Shown: positions 37,080 to 46,835, counted from the first letter of the stretch. The stretch is DNA of 64,000 nucleotides from Bacteroidota bacterium (GCA_016711505.1 JADJSV010000008.1:124001-188000), one strand, 5' to 3'. The notes: generated by a model not told the origin, from the sequence alone. Made by a program: numbers and translations.

Positions 37080-38696
37080 TTAATTGTCTGCTACTTTTAG
37101 CATTCTTTTTACTACTCTATCTTCTGTTCCCGAAACAACTACACAATAAAATCCCTCTGAAAGTTCTGTTGTTTTAATTTTTATCCCGGAAGAATAAGTT
37201 TCCGAGAGAACAATTTGTCCACTTGAATTTATCAGCTGAACGTTAAAGCTATTTCCTTTTAAATTTTCTGTATCAATATTTATTTCCGTAGTGAAAGGTA
37301 CAGGATAAACAGAAATCAGGTCTTCGCTTGCTAGGATTCCCTTTTCAATTTCAGCAAAAAGGCATGCATCATTATTCACTGTGGTGATTGAAGTCTCCGT
37401 TATCGAAAGTGATGTTACGGTAATACCACTGCTTTGAATAAATCCTGATGCTCTGTAATCCATCGTATCCGAACTTGTGGCAGGAGCAACCAGTTCTTCA
37501 TGACAACCCGTGAGACCTGCTGAATCCGTTTTAATGAACAGCATTTGTGTACTATCCTGAGGAGTATAACTAACTGTGAAGCCACTTATCAAATAGCCGC
37601 CATCTGAACTTTTTGCACTTCGGAAAGCTTCGTCTTGTAATCCATCGCCGTAGGCAACCATCCAAAGAACTGCACCTGTTGTATCTGTTTTCAGAAGAAA
37701 TATATTGGTGCTATCATCACCCATGAGACTATGTCCATGCCCAAAATTATCAGTATATCCTGAAATGGTAAAAGTATAATCAGGATTTACATTTATACTA
37801 TAGGAAGCATCGCCTTTCTCACCACCATAAGAATAGGCATTAATAGGTACTCCCATTTCATCTGTCATCATCATGAGGATATCATAATTTCCTTCTCCGA
37901 AAGAAACTGTAGATCCGGCAAGGATCAATCTTCCGTTGGGAAGTTCTTCTATCGATTCAAACTCCTCCCACATTGTATCACCATACAAATTTGCCCAAAG
38001 CAAATCACCATTTACATCGGTACGAATGATCAGTCCATCTGATTCTGCTAAGCCATTTGGAAAAGTCTGTTGACGGCCACAAATTACATACCCATCGTCA
38101 GCAGTCTGGAAAACACTTAATCCTGATTCAGATTCCGGAGAGCCGAAAGTACGTGTAAAGACTGTATCACCGTTGGAATCAGTGTGCACCATAAAGACAT
38201 CATCCGAACCTTGACCTAACGAGCGGGTATTTCCAATGAAAGTATAACCATTATCTGAAGTATTAATTGCGTGAATAAATGCATCATTCACACCCGGACT
38301 ACCAAAAGTTTTCGACCATTGAAGTGTACCGGCCGAATCAGTTTTGAAGATCCATGCGTCATGGGTAGTACTACCATTATTTACAATACTCCGCCCTACT
38401 CCAACATATCCGTAATCTGTCGCTTCCACAACATATTCTGAATTATCATACTCTGAAGTGCCATAAACTTTGGACCAGATGATCTGTCCATCATTATCAT
38501 TTTTAATTAAAATCGCATCAGCGCTACCCTGTCCATAGGAAGTTGTTGCTCCATTAAAAATATATTTGTTGTTAAAAGTTTCAAGAAGTGTTTGTCCGCG
38601 TTCATTATTAACGCCGCCATACAAATGTTGAAAACGAAACTGAGCTTGCGAAAATGTGCTCAAGGAGATCAAAAGAAGAGTTAGTAGGTTTTTCAT
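37080..38696 (-). CDS. T9SS-sorted repeat protein
   Basis: A 538-residue secreted protein. ATG 38696 starts a clear signal peptide (LTLLLISLSTFSQAQF) and is preferred to a start 25 codons upstream. Residues ~25-400 are six to seven ~55-residue blade-like repeats (W-S-K-x-Y/F-G-S ... DDGYVICGRQ; SDNGYTFIGNTRSLGQGSDDVFMVHTDSNGD), likely a beta-propeller. A T9SS type A sorting tail follows (VYPVPFTTEINIDTENL ... ELSEGFYCVVVSG). It is convergent with the 900-residue cargo gene. Function unknown. Confidence 0.85.
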   Translation of the reverse strand: MKNLLTLLLISLSTFSQAQFRFQHLYGGVNNERGQTLLETFNNKYIFNGATTSYGQGSADAILIKNDNDGQIIWSKVYGTSEYDNSEYVVEATDYGYVGVGRSIVNNGSTTHDAWIFKTDSAGTLQWSKTFGSPGVNDAFIHAINTSDNGYTFIGNTRSLGQGSDDVFMVHTDSNGDTVFTRTFGSPESESGLSVFQTADDGYVICGRQQTFPNGLAESDGLIIRTDVNGDLLWANLYGDTMWEEFESIEELPNGRLILAGSTVSFGEGNYDILMMMTDEMGVPINAYSYGGEKGDASYSINVNPDYTFTISGYTDNFGHGHSLMGDDSTNIFLLKTDTTGAVLWMVAYGDGLQDEAFRSAKSSDGGYLISGFTVSYTPQDSTQMLFIKTDSAGLTGCHEELVAPATSSDTMDYRASGFIQSSGITVTSLSITETSITTVNNDACLFAEIEKGILASEDLISVYPVPFTTEINIDTENLKGNSFNVQLINSSGQIVLSETYSSGIKIKTTELSEGFYCVVVSGTEDRVVKRMLKVADN

Positions 38697-38811
38697 AGAA
38701 TAAAAATACAGTTTTTTAGTACACAAAAATGTAGTGATGAAGGCATAAATTGTGAACATGTGGGTATGCAAAATCGGCTATGCATAATTAGCATTTTTGA
38801 ATATCTAAAGC

Positions 38812-38819
38812 TATATTTG
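38812..38819 (+). promoter_or_regulatory. possible -7 promoter box upstream of the semialdehyde dehydrogenase gene
   Basis: TATATTTG matches TAnnTTTG and lies 66 bp before the start at 38886, in the spacer that opens the nucleobase island. A TTTG at 38796-38799 is closer than the usual -33 spacing, so the call is weak. Confidence 0.35.
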
Positions 38820-38885
38820 AAGGTTGAATGCCGTAAATACGCTATTTGTAAAAGGCAATCTAAAGAAATCATTTAAATCAAGACC

Positions 38886-40355
38886 ATGTCAACTACCACA
38901 CTTCAGGTGCCCGAAGTCAAAAACTACATCTCGGGAAAATTTACCAATGGAACAAAAAAGTCAATGGATATCACTTCACCACTTGACGGAATAACGATAG
39001 CAAATGTACCACTTTCCACGATGACGGAATTAAATGCAGCTGTAGAATCTGCACAGGCAGCATTTAAAACATGGTCCTCGACACCAATAAAAGAAAGAGT
39101 TCAGATTTTCTACAGGTATAAAACACTGATGGAAAAAAATCTGAAGGAACTTGCTTTACTTGTACAAAAAGAAAACGGCAAGACACTGGATGAAGCAACA
39201 GCTGAAGTTGAAAAAAGTATAGAACTTACAGAGTATGCTTGCAGTATGCCGCAATTAGTTGCAGGAAAAGTAATGGAAGTTAGTCGTGGCGTTGAATGCA
39301 GATTAGATCACAAACCTATTGGTGTCGTAGCATCGATTGCTCCATTCAACTTTCCACATATGGTACCACACTGGACTATTCCAAATGCGATTGTGCTGGG
39401 AAATTGCATGATCCTTAAACCATCAGAAAAAGTTCCGATTTCCTCTATGAGAATTGCAGAAATGCTGAAGGAAGCAGGACTACCTGATGGAGTTTTCAAT
39501 ATTGTAAATGGAGATAAAGAAATTGTTGAAGCAATATGTGATCATCCGGGCATTCAGGCAGTATCATTTGTAGGCTCAACTAAAATTGCAAAACTTGTTT
39601 ATATCCGTTCAACTTCAAACCTTAAAAGATGTCTGGCTTTAGGTGGAGCAAAAAATCATCTGATCGTAATGCCGGATGCACATCCTGATATGACTGCCAG
39701 TAATGTTACAGCATCGATGAGTGGTTGTGCCGGACAACGTTGTATGGCAGCTTCGGCAATGGTAGCCGTTGGAAATGTTGATCCGATCATTGCGAAGATC
39801 TGTGATGAAGCACGCAAAATTATTCCGGGAAAAAATCTTGGAGCGGTTATCACAAAAGAATCGAAAGAAAGAATTGAAAGATATATCACCGAAGCAGAAA
39901 AAGCCGGCGCAAAAATTCTTGTCGATGGCAGAAATGCAAAAGTTGATGGGATGGAAAACGGAAATTATGTCGGGCCAACTGTAATCGATTTTGTTACACC
40001 TGATATGGCAATTGCAAGAGAAGAAGTTTTTGGTCCGGTGATAGCTATTATGCGTGCAAGTTCGATCGACGAAGCACTGACAATTGAAAACGGATCGAGC
40101 TATGGAAATGCTGCAAGCGTCTTTACACAAAGTGGAAGTATTGCAAGACAAGTGATGGAAAAAGCTAGTGCCGGGATGATCGGGGTTAACATCGGAGTAC
40201 CGGTTCCAAGAGAGCCATTTTCTTTCGGTGGATGGAATGATTCCAAATTTGGTGTCGGAGATATTACAGGAGATTCATCAATTGAATTCTGGACAAATCT
40301 TAAAAAGACTTCTATCAAGTGGAATCCGGAAGCGAAGACGAATTGGATGAGTTAG
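38886..40355 (+). CDS. mmsA: CoA-acylating (methyl)malonate-semialdehyde dehydrogenase
   Basis: A 489-residue ALDH superfamily enzyme of the MmsA/IolA group, which converts methylmalonate or malonate semialdehyde plus CoA and NAD+ to propionyl- or acetyl-CoA and CO2. APFNFPHMVPHW (~154), FVGSTKIAK, GGAKNHLIVMPDA and the catalytic Cys286 in SGCAGQRCMA are the group-specific motifs; the LGGAKNH signature distinguishes it from hydrolytic ALDHs. Beside the pyrimidine degradation genes it most likely handles malonate semialdehyde from beta-alanine. The aminotransferase that would supply it is the next gene. Confidence 0.93.
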   Translation: MSTTTLQVPEVKNYISGKFTNGTKKSMDITSPLDGITIANVPLSTMTELNAAVESAQAAFKTWSSTPIKERVQIFYRYKTLMEKNLKELALLVQKENGKTLDEATAEVEKSIELTEYACSMPQLVAGKVMEVSRGVECRLDHKPIGVVASIAPFNFPHMVPHWTIPNAIVLGNCMILKPSEKVPISSMRIAEMLKEAGLPDGVFNIVNGDKEIVEAICDHPGIQAVSFVGSTKIAKLVYIRSTSNLKRCLALGGAKNHLIVMPDAHPDMTASNVTASMSGCAGQRCMAASAMVAVGNVDPIIAKICDEARKIIPGKNLGAVITKESKERIERYITEAEKAGAKILVDGRNAKVDGMENGNYVGPTVIDFVTPDMAIAREEVFGPVIAIMRASSIDEALTIENGSSYGNAASVFTQSGSIARQVMEKASAGMIGVNIGVPVPREPFSFGGWNDSKFGVGDITGDSSIEFWTNLKKTSIKWNPEAKTNWMS

Positions 40356-40392
40356 TGGAGACGATGCAGGTTTTAGCCGCACTACAACTTAA

Positions 40393-40420
40393 GAGGTCAA
40401 AGGTCAGAGGTCAAAGGTCA
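40393..40420 (+). repeat. 14-bp perfect tandem duplication
   Basis: GAGGTCAAAGGTCA is present twice head to tail (40393-40406, 40407-40420), giving four spaced AGGTCA hexamers in the 164-bp spacer before the aminotransferase gene. The same spacer ends with repeated CGAATTACGAA-type sequence (40488-40511). Confidence 0.8.
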
Positions 40421-40519
40421 CGGGACATTCCTCGGAACGAACCATAGGGTTAAATTTAAATTAGTAAGAAAAGAATTAAATAAGAATCGAATTACGAATT
40501 ACGAATCACGAAAAAAGAA

Positions 40520-41872
40520 ATGGAAACAAAAACATTAAACGAAAGAGAAATAATTCTTCAGAATAATTTAGAGTATACAATTTTTTCATGGCAGAAACAA
40601 TCAGGATTGAATCCATTGAATATCTCTGATGCAAAAGGTGTATATCTGCATGACCGAAGTGGGAAAAGATACATTGACTTTTCTTCCCAGCTGATGAACA
40701 TGAATATTGGTCATGGACATCCCAGAGTAAAGGATGCAGTGATGCGTCAGATGGATGAAGTATCGTTTGTACATCCGGGAATGATCACAAAAGCCCGTGG
40801 TGAATTAGGTAAAAAATTAGCAGAGATCACTCCCGGTTCATTGAAGAAAACATTTTTTACAAATGCCGGAGCAGAAGCTGTTGAGAATGCAATTAAGTTT
40901 GCCCGACTTTATACCGGTCGTCATAAAGTGATCACATTGTATCAGGGTTATCATGGTGCTTCTTATGGAGCGATGAGTGCAAGTGGAGATCCAAGAGGAA
41001 ATCCACATGACTCACAGGGTGCACCCAACTTTATCCATGTAGAGAATCCATATTTTTACAGAGATCCATGGAATAGCAAAACAAAAGAGGAGTGCGCTCA
41101 GAATGCTGCTGATCATATGGAACGGATCATCAAATTTGAAGGCCCGGGAAATGTTGCAGCAATTTTAATGGAAGGCGAAAGCGGATCAAGTGGATGTATA
41201 AAATATCCACCGGGTTACTGGCAAAAGATCAGAGAGATCGCAGACCGTTATGGAATAATTCTCATTTGCGATGAAGTGATGAGTGGCTTTGGAAGAACAG
41301 GAAAATGGTTCGGAGTGAATCATCATAATGTGGTACCGGATATAATGTGTTTTGCAAAAGGACTCACATGCGGGTATATTCCATTAGGTGGAATTATTAT
41401 TAAAGAAGAACTCATAGCCGCTTTTGATAATAAACCTTTGCCGTTAGGGCTCACCTATTCAGGACATGCAGTAGCATGTGCAGCAGCTGTTGAAGTATTA
41501 CAGATCTATGAAGATGAAAAGCTGATTGAAAATGCTGCAAAGATGGGTGCTTACATGGACAAACGCGTAGCGGCAATGATGGATAAACATCAAAGCATCG
41601 GTGACTATAGAAATACAGGGTTATTGGGTTGCATTGAAATTGTGAAGAACAGAAAAACAAAAGAACCAATGGCTCCATGGAATGCAAATGCAAATGAAAT
41701 GGAAGTCATGAATAAAGTGAATGCCAAATTACTTGAGTTGGGATTATTCACTTTCGTTCGGTGGAATTATATTTTTACTGCTCCACCGCTTTGCATTACA
41801 CAGGATGAAATGGATGAAGGGTTGGATATAATTTCGAAAGCAATTTCTATTGCGGATGAATATTGTAACTAG
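40520..41872 (+). CDS. class III aminotransferase (probable beta-alanine aminotransferase)
   Basis: A 450-residue PLP enzyme of fold-type I, class III. Evidence: FFTNAGAEAVENAIKFAR (~115), the GYHGASYGAMSASGDPR stretch, the aspartate in LICDEVMSGFGRTG, and the PLP lysine Lys280 in CFAKGLTCGYIPLGG. The class covers omega-amino acid:pyruvate, AGXT2-like and 4-aminobutyrate enzymes; substrate cannot be read from motifs. Between mmsA and an NCS1 permease in a pyrimidine catabolic island, conversion of beta-alanine to malonate semialdehyde is the best guess. The acceptor could be pyruvate, 2-oxoglutarate, or glyoxylate from the purine arm. Confidence 0.88.
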   Translation: METKTLNEREIILQNNLEYTIFSWQKQSGLNPLNISDAKGVYLHDRSGKRYIDFSSQLMNMNIGHGHPRVKDAVMRQMDEVSFVHPGMITKARGELGKKLAEITPGSLKKTFFTNAGAEAVENAIKFARLYTGRHKVITLYQGYHGASYGAMSASGDPRGNPHDSQGAPNFIHVENPYFYRDPWNSKTKEECAQNAADHMERIIKFEGPGNVAAILMEGESGSSGCIKYPPGYWQKIREIADRYGIILICDEVMSGFGRTGKWFGVNHHNVVPDIMCFAKGLTCGYIPLGGIIIKEELIAAFDNKPLPLGLTYSGHAVACAAAVEVLQIYEDEKLIENAAKMGAYMDKRVAAMMDKHQSIGDYRNTGLLGCIEIVKNRKTKEPMAPWNANANEMEVMNKVNAKLLELGLFTFVRWNYIFTAPPLCITQDEMDEGLDIISKAISIADEYCN

Positions 41873-41898
41873 GTTGTAGATGATAGGTTTACAAGTTT

Positions 41899-41932
41899 CG
41901 TTGGGGTGTAGTCTGCAGACTACACCCCAACG
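41899..41932. repeat. 34-bp perfect palindrome
   Basis: The sequence from 41899 to 41932 is identical to its own reverse complement (two 17-bp halves meeting at CTGCAG; core GTAGTCTGCAGACTAC). It lies midway in the 111-bp spacer between the aminotransferase and permease genes. It could be a terminator stem without a T-run, an operator, or a mobile palindromic repeat. Confidence 0.9.
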
Positions 41933-41983
41933 TTAAAATAGAAACTTCTTACCCTTAATAACCCTTACCAGAAATCAACAGAG

Positions 41984-43435
41984 ATGTCTGACCTCTACAG
42001 TGAAGATCTTGCTCCCATACCACAAGAGAAAAGATCATGGAATACCTGGAACTATGCTGCTTTATGGATAAGCATGTCGTTATGTATTCCAACTTATATG
42101 CTTGCCAGTTCATTGATCGGGGGCGGTATGAATTGGTGGCAGGCTATTCTTACAATCTTTCTTGGCAATACAATAGTACTCCTTCCAATGATCCTCAATG
42201 GACATGCCGGAGCTAAATTTGGTATTCCATTTCCTGTTTTAGCAAGAGCAAGTTTCGGTACAAGAGGAGCTAATATTCCTGCAATGTTACGTGCAATTGT
42301 AGCTTGCGGATGGTTTGGTATACAGACCTGGATCGGAGGGTTTGCTTTATTTCAGATGTGGAAAGTCTGGATGCCGTCAGTAGAAAATTTACCACAGATT
42401 TTTCCGGCATCCTTTGGTCTGGAAACAGGACCTGCAATAACATTTTTTATTTTCTGGCTGATCAATATGTATGTTGTGAAACTTGGTGTCGACAGTATTA
42501 AAAAATTGTTGATCTTTAAAGCATTCTTTCTTCCTATTGCAGCACTTGCATTATTGTTCTGGGCAATTTCAGCAGGTAATGGCCTGGGACCAATTTTATC
42601 ACAGCCTTCAAAATTTGAAACGAATGCTGAATTCTGGAAATATTTTTTTCCGGGGCTTACAGGCATGGTCGGATATTGGGCAACATTGTCATTGAACATT
42701 CCTGACTTTACACGATATGCAAAAAGTCAGAGAGCGCAGATTGTAGGACAAGCGATTGGACTTCCGACATCAATGACATTATTTTCTTTTATCGGAGTAG
42801 TTGTAACATCAGCTACTGTTATTATTTACGGAAGTATGATCTGGGATCCGTTAGTACTTGCAGGAAAATTCACCAGCAAGTGGCTGGTAAGTTTTGCAAT
42901 GATAGCAGTTGCACTCTCTACATTAGCAACAAATATTGCTGCAAACATTGTTAGTCCGGCAAACGACTTTGCTAATTTATCCCCTTCAAGAATTTCATTT
43001 ACTACCGGCGGCTACATTACAGGAATTATCGGCATTTTAATTTTTCCGTGGAAGCTCATCGCTGATCCGAACGGATATATTTTCACATGGCTTATCGCCT
43101 ACTCTTCTTTACTTGGCCCTGTTGGCGGAATTATGATAGCAGATTATTTCTACATTAAAAAACAAAATCTTGTTGTGAAGGAGTTGTATGAAACCAAAGC
43201 ACGATATACGTATCAGAATGGTTTTAACCGTGCAGCTATCATAGCACTTTTACTTGGCATCATTCCAAACATTCCCGGATTTCTGGTAGCAATACACGTC
43301 ATTCCAACTGAATCTGTTTATGAATGGATCTCCGGACTTTACAACTATGCGTGGTTTGTGGGATTTGGGGTTTCGTTTTTTGTTTATCTTTTTTTAAATA
43401 AAAAAGTTCAAGGTTCAATGTTTAAGCATTCTTGA
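41984..43435 (+). CDS. NCS1-family nucleobase:cation symporter
   Basis: A 483-residue transporter with twelve transmembrane helices of the NCS1 family (uracil, allantoin, cytosine, hydantoin). The N-terminal DLAPIPQEKRSWNTWNYAALWISM is the family signature, followed by GAKFGIPFPVLARASFGTRGANIPAMLRAIVACGWFGIQTWIGG (helix 3-4 region) and SLNIPDFTRYAKSQ (helix 8). Among NCS1 branches the opening and NIPDFTRYAKSQ resemble allantoin/uracil carriers, but substrate is not certain. It would import the substrate of the surrounding catabolic genes. It overlaps the convergent xdhC by 14 bp. Confidence 0.93.
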   Translation: MSDLYSEDLAPIPQEKRSWNTWNYAALWISMSLCIPTYMLASSLIGGGMNWWQAILTIFLGNTIVLLPMILNGHAGAKFGIPFPVLARASFGTRGANIPAMLRAIVACGWFGIQTWIGGFALFQMWKVWMPSVENLPQIFPASFGLETGPAITFFIFWLINMYVVKLGVDSIKKLLIFKAFFLPIAALALLFWAISAGNGLGPILSQPSKFETNAEFWKYFFPGLTGMVGYWATLSLNIPDFTRYAKSQRAQIVGQAIGLPTSMTLFSFIGVVVTSATVIIYGSMIWDPLVLAGKFTSKWLVSFAMIAVALSTLATNIAANIVSPANDFANLSPSRISFTTGGYITGIIGILIFPWKLIADPNGYIFTWLIAYSSLLGPVGGIMIADYFYIKKQNLVVKELYETKARYTYQNGFNRAAIIALLLGIIPNIPGFLVAIHVIPTESVYEWISGLYNYAWFVGFGVSFFVYLFLNKKVQGSMFKHS

Positions 43436-44379
43436 TTTTAATGATCTCCCCCGCAATACTCACAGCAATTTCCATCGGTGTCTGACTTTTTATTGAAAGA
43501 CCGATTGGTGAATGAATTTTCTCGAGTTGTTTCAATTTCAATCCATCTTTTTTCCATTCTTTAAAAAGTTCATCCATTTTTGTCTGGCTTCCGAGGACTC
43601 CCAGATATTTAAAATCTTTATTGATCACAGAACGAAGAGCAAGATTATCACTTCTATATCCGAAAGTCATAATTACCACATAAACATTTTCACCACCGGA
43701 AATCAATTCAGAAAGTTCAGAGTAGTCTTTCAAAAATGTTTTCTGATGCACAAAATCATTTTCTAACATCGTATTTAAGGCGAGGCGGTCATCGTAAATG
43801 TGAATATAAAAATCCATCTTCGACATTAACTCCGATAAAGCAAGTCCGCAATGTCCGCCTCCAATAATGTGTATAATATTTTTATATCCGGTCCGCTCCT
43901 TGTATTTCCATTCAGTCTCACTTTTCATTTCAAAAAAATAATTCTCTTTAATAGGAACAATTGAGAATTGTAAAACCTATCGGACTTAATGTTAATGTAC
44001 CATGCTGACTTCTTTGCAGAGAACTGATCAGCAATTTTACGGTATCGATATCATCACTTTTTATTGGAGCAAGATAAATTGTTTGTTCACCGGAACAGAT
44101 CATTCCGCTCTGGTTCAGTTTGGCAGATTTGCTGTGAACTTGTTTTCGAAGGATCACATCATCATCTTCTTCAAGCAGTCTTTCCTTTGCAAGATCCACG
44201 AACTTATGTTCCATCATACCACCTCCGATTGAACCGACAAGTCTGTTATGTGAGATTGCCATCTTGAATCCTCTTCGTCCCGGGCTGCTTCCATGGCTTT
44301 CGAGGACACACATGAGTATGACAGGCTCACCTGTTTCCAGTTGACTTAGAACAAATTGCCATAGTTTTAATTCTGTCAT
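43422..44379 (-). pseudogene. xdhC: XdhC-type molybdenum cofactor insertion protein, frameshifted
   Basis: XdhC binds and sulfurates the molybdenum cofactor for xanthine dehydrogenase. The first frame (44379-43948) gives the XdhC/CoxI N-terminal domain (LESHGSSPGRRGFKMAI, GSIGGGMMEHKFVDLA, SGMICSGEQTIYLAPI) and stops at a TAA. The second frame (to 43422) carries on as PIKENYFFEM and the NAD-binding-like domain (IHIIGGGHCGLALSELMSKMDFYIHIYDDR, GVLGSQTKMDELF, IHSPIGLSIKSQTPMEIAVSIAGEII). One extra base around 43951-43967 explains the break; removal restores a ~318-residue protein. It diverges from allB and lies ~10 kb from xdhAB. Confidence 0.88.
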
Positions 44380-44447
44380 AGAAGAATTACATTCAGAAAT
44401 CGAAATTAATTCTATTTTTGTTTACAATCACAATTATTATAAAGGAG

Positions 44448-45797
44448 ATGTCGAAAAAATTAGCCATTATCAGTGATCATATTGTAACTCCATCGGGAAT
44501 AATTTCCGGTTGTGTAATCATTGAAAATGGTAAGATCACTGAGATCGATTCAGTATTACCAGGCGATTTCGATGGCGAGGTAGATATGGTGAGAAGCAAT
44601 TATGTAATGCCCGGATTAATTGATCCGCATGTTCATATCAATGAACCCGGACGGACAAACTGGGAGGGATTTGAAACGGCTACCATGGCTGCTGCTGCTT
44701 CCGGAATTACATTACTTGTGGATATGCCTTTGAACTCCGCTCCTGTAACTACAAATGTTGCCAACTTTAAATTGAAACTTGCAGCTACTGAAAACAAACT
44801 TAATGTAAATGTTGGATTCTGGGGTGGAGTAATTCCCGGTAATGGTAAAGAATTGGATGAATTACTGAAAGCAGGTGTTCTTGGATTAAAAGCATTTCTT
44901 ACACATTCCGGCATCGATGATTTTCCAAATACAGAACGTGCTGATTTGAAAAATGCTCTCGATATAATAAAGAAATATGACAAACCACTTCTTGTTCATT
45001 GCGAATTGACAGATGATCATCCGGGAATTGAAAATCATAATAAAAATCCGAGTGACTACATGGCGTATCTTGGATCCCGTCCGAAAGAATGGGAGAACAA
45101 AGCCATTGCTATGATGATAGATCTGTGCAGGGAAACAGGTTCACGTGTTCACATTGTGCATTTGTCTTCTGCTGAAGCACTGCCAATGATTGCATCTGCA
45201 AAAGAAGAAGGTTTGAATCTGACAGTTGAAACTGCGCAACATTATCTGGTTTTAAATGCAGAAGATATTCCAAACGGCGAAACAATATTTAAATGTGCTC
45301 CACCAATACGTGAGCGTGCAAATAATGACAAGTTATGGCAAGCTTTAAAATCAGGATTGATCGATTTTGTTGCAACTGACCACTCACCTGCTCCACCTGA
45401 TCTTAAAGAAATATCATCCGGTGACCTATCAAAAGCCTGGGGCGGAATTGCAGGGTTGCAATTTGCACTTTGTTCACTCTGGACAGAAGCGAAAAAAAGA
45501 AATTTCAGTGCACAGGATATAGCGAAATGGATGTCATCTTCTCCTGCAGAATTTCTAGGTTTAAACAATAAGGGAAAAATTGAAGTTGACGCTGATGCCG
45601 ACATTTTCATCTGGGACCCTGAAGGTGAAACAATTTTTAGCTCAGAAGACATTCACCACAGGCATAAGATCAGTCCATACGCAAATAAACCTTTTTCAGG
45701 AAGAGTAATTAAAACCTATCTGGCCGGTGAAGTTATTTATGAGAATAAAAATCTTGTAAAGCCTCATAAAGGTTCTATTTTGCTCGGAAATTTTTAA
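44448..45797 (+). CDS. allB: allantoinase (AllB)
   Basis: A 449-residue cyclic amidohydrolase that opens allantoin to allantoate. Metal ligands His61 and His63 (DPHVHINEPGR), the carboxylated Lys148 (GLKAFLTHSG), HCELTDDH, HIVHLSSAEAL and the late Asp in VATDHSPAPPDLK are all present. HINEPGRTNWEGFETAT and DMPLNSAPVTT are typical of allantoinase, not dihydropyrimidinase. The ATG at 44448 is preferred to a TTG 30 bp upstream. It is the first gene of the allB-alc-uraD-uraH-DUF6986-puuD series. Confidence 0.95.
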   Translation: MSKKLAIISDHIVTPSGIISGCVIIENGKITEIDSVLPGDFDGEVDMVRSNYVMPGLIDPHVHINEPGRTNWEGFETATMAAAASGITLLVDMPLNSAPVTTNVANFKLKLAATENKLNVNVGFWGGVIPGNGKELDELLKAGVLGLKAFLTHSGIDDFPNTERADLKNALDIIKKYDKPLLVHCELTDDHPGIENHNKNPSDYMAYLGSRPKEWENKAIAMMIDLCRETGSRVHIVHLSSAEALPMIASAKEEGLNLTVETAQHYLVLNAEDIPNGETIFKCAPPIRERANNDKLWQALKSGLIDFVATDHSPAPPDLKEISSGDLSKAWGGIAGLQFALCSLWTEAKKRNFSAQDIAKWMSSSPAEFLGLNNKGKIEVDADADIFIWDPEGETIFSSEDIHHRHKISPYANKPFSGRVIKTYLAGEVIYENKNLVKPHKGSILLGNF

Positions 45798-45818
45798 GAC
45801 ATTTACTGCCTTTACAAA

Positions 45819-46835
45819 ATGAAAAATATGAATGAAACAAATGCACCCGCTTTTACAAAAATGATCGATCTGGCAGCAGAAAGATTAGGTGGAAAGGCTC
45901 TTTCTTGTAGTGATGATTTTTTTGCTGAGAAAGAAAATCTGTTAAAGCCGGGACGAGGAATATTCATTGCAGACAAATATACAGATCGCGGTAAATGGAT
46001 GGATGGATGGGAATCAAGGCGTAAGCGAGTTCCGGGGCATGACTGGTGTGTTATACGACTGGCTACCGAAGGTAAGATCTCAGGTGTTGATATTGACACC
46101 AACTTCTTTCTTGGTAATCATCCGCCATTTGCATCAATTGAAGCATGCAATGCTGCAGGAATGAATGATGATGATGTGTTGAATAATAAAATCGAGTGGA
46201 AAGAGATTCTGACAAAATCTCCGTTGAATCCCGGGAGTCAGAATTTTTATGAAATAAAAAACACAGAAGCATTTACTCACATTCGTTTGCATATTTATCC
46301 TGATGGTGGTGTAGCGCGTTTGAAAGTTTATGGTGAAGTGAGTAAAAACTGGTCACTGATAAAAGCAGATGAACAAATCGATCTTGCTGCAGCAATCAAT
46401 GGCGCTCGTTCCGTACTTTGCAACGATATGTTCTTTTCTCATATGGACAATCTCATTATGCCCGGCAGAGGAATTAATATGGGCGATGGCTGGGAAACAA
46501 AACGAAACAGAACTCCAAACAATAAAGATTGGGTTATTGTCAGACTTGCTCATAAAGGAACAGTTGATAAAATTCTAGTCGATACATGTCATTTCAAAGG
46601 AAATTATCCTGATAGTTGTATGATAGAAGGATGTAATATTGATATGGCAAGTGAGGAAAAATTAAAATCCGGTGATATTTCATGGACGACAATTTTACCA
46701 CAAACAAAATTGCAGGCAGATCATGAACATTACTTCGAATCATTGAGCGCGACCGGACCGTTTACACATGTCCGTTTAACTATATTCCCCGATGGCGGAA
46801 TAAGCAGAATGAGAATTTTTGGAAAGAAAGCATAG
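45819..46835 (+). CDS. alc: allantoicase
   Basis: A 338-residue enzyme that hydrolyses allantoate to ureidoglycolate and urea. It contains the two homologous allantoicase domains in tandem: DLAAERLGGKALSCSDDFFAEKENLLKPGRGIF ... GWESRRKRVPGHDWCVIRL ... FLGNHPPFASIEACN, and again DLAAAINGARSVLCNDMFFSHMDNLIMPGRGI ... GWETKRNR ... CHFKGNYPDSCMIEGCN. It starts 21 bp after allB and ends directly at the uraD start. This fixes the route as the allantoicase branch rather than the allantoate amidohydrolase one. Confidence 0.96.
   Translation: MKNMNETNAPAFTKMIDLAAERLGGKALSCSDDFFAEKENLLKPGRGIFIADKYTDRGKWMDGWESRRKRVPGHDWCVIRLATEGKISGVDIDTNFFLGNHPPFASIEACNAAGMNDDDVLNNKIEWKEILTKSPLNPGSQNFYEIKNTEAFTHIRLHIYPDGGVARLKVYGEVSKNWSLIKADEQIDLAAAINGARSVLCNDMFFSHMDNLIMPGRGINMGDGWETKRNRTPNNKDWVIVRLAHKGTVDKILVDTCHFKGNYPDSCMIEGCNIDMASEEKLKSGDISWTTILPQTKLQADHEHYFESLSATGPFTHVRLTIFPDGGISRMRIFGKKA

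Noticed and set aside
39639..40151. 170-residue cysteine-rich open frame on the minus strand
   Set aside because: It lies fully inside mmsA antisense, its composition is a mirror of the codon use of that gene, and it has no start context or family pattern.
40393..40420. AGGTCA direct repeats as a regulator binding site
   Set aside because: They resemble eukaryotic nuclear receptor sites only by chance; the spacer is otherwise low-complexity, so a slippage duplication is simpler.
45242..45652. 136-residue minus-strand open frame
   Set aside because: Antisense to the conserved metal-site half of allantoinase; composition typical of an antisense shadow.
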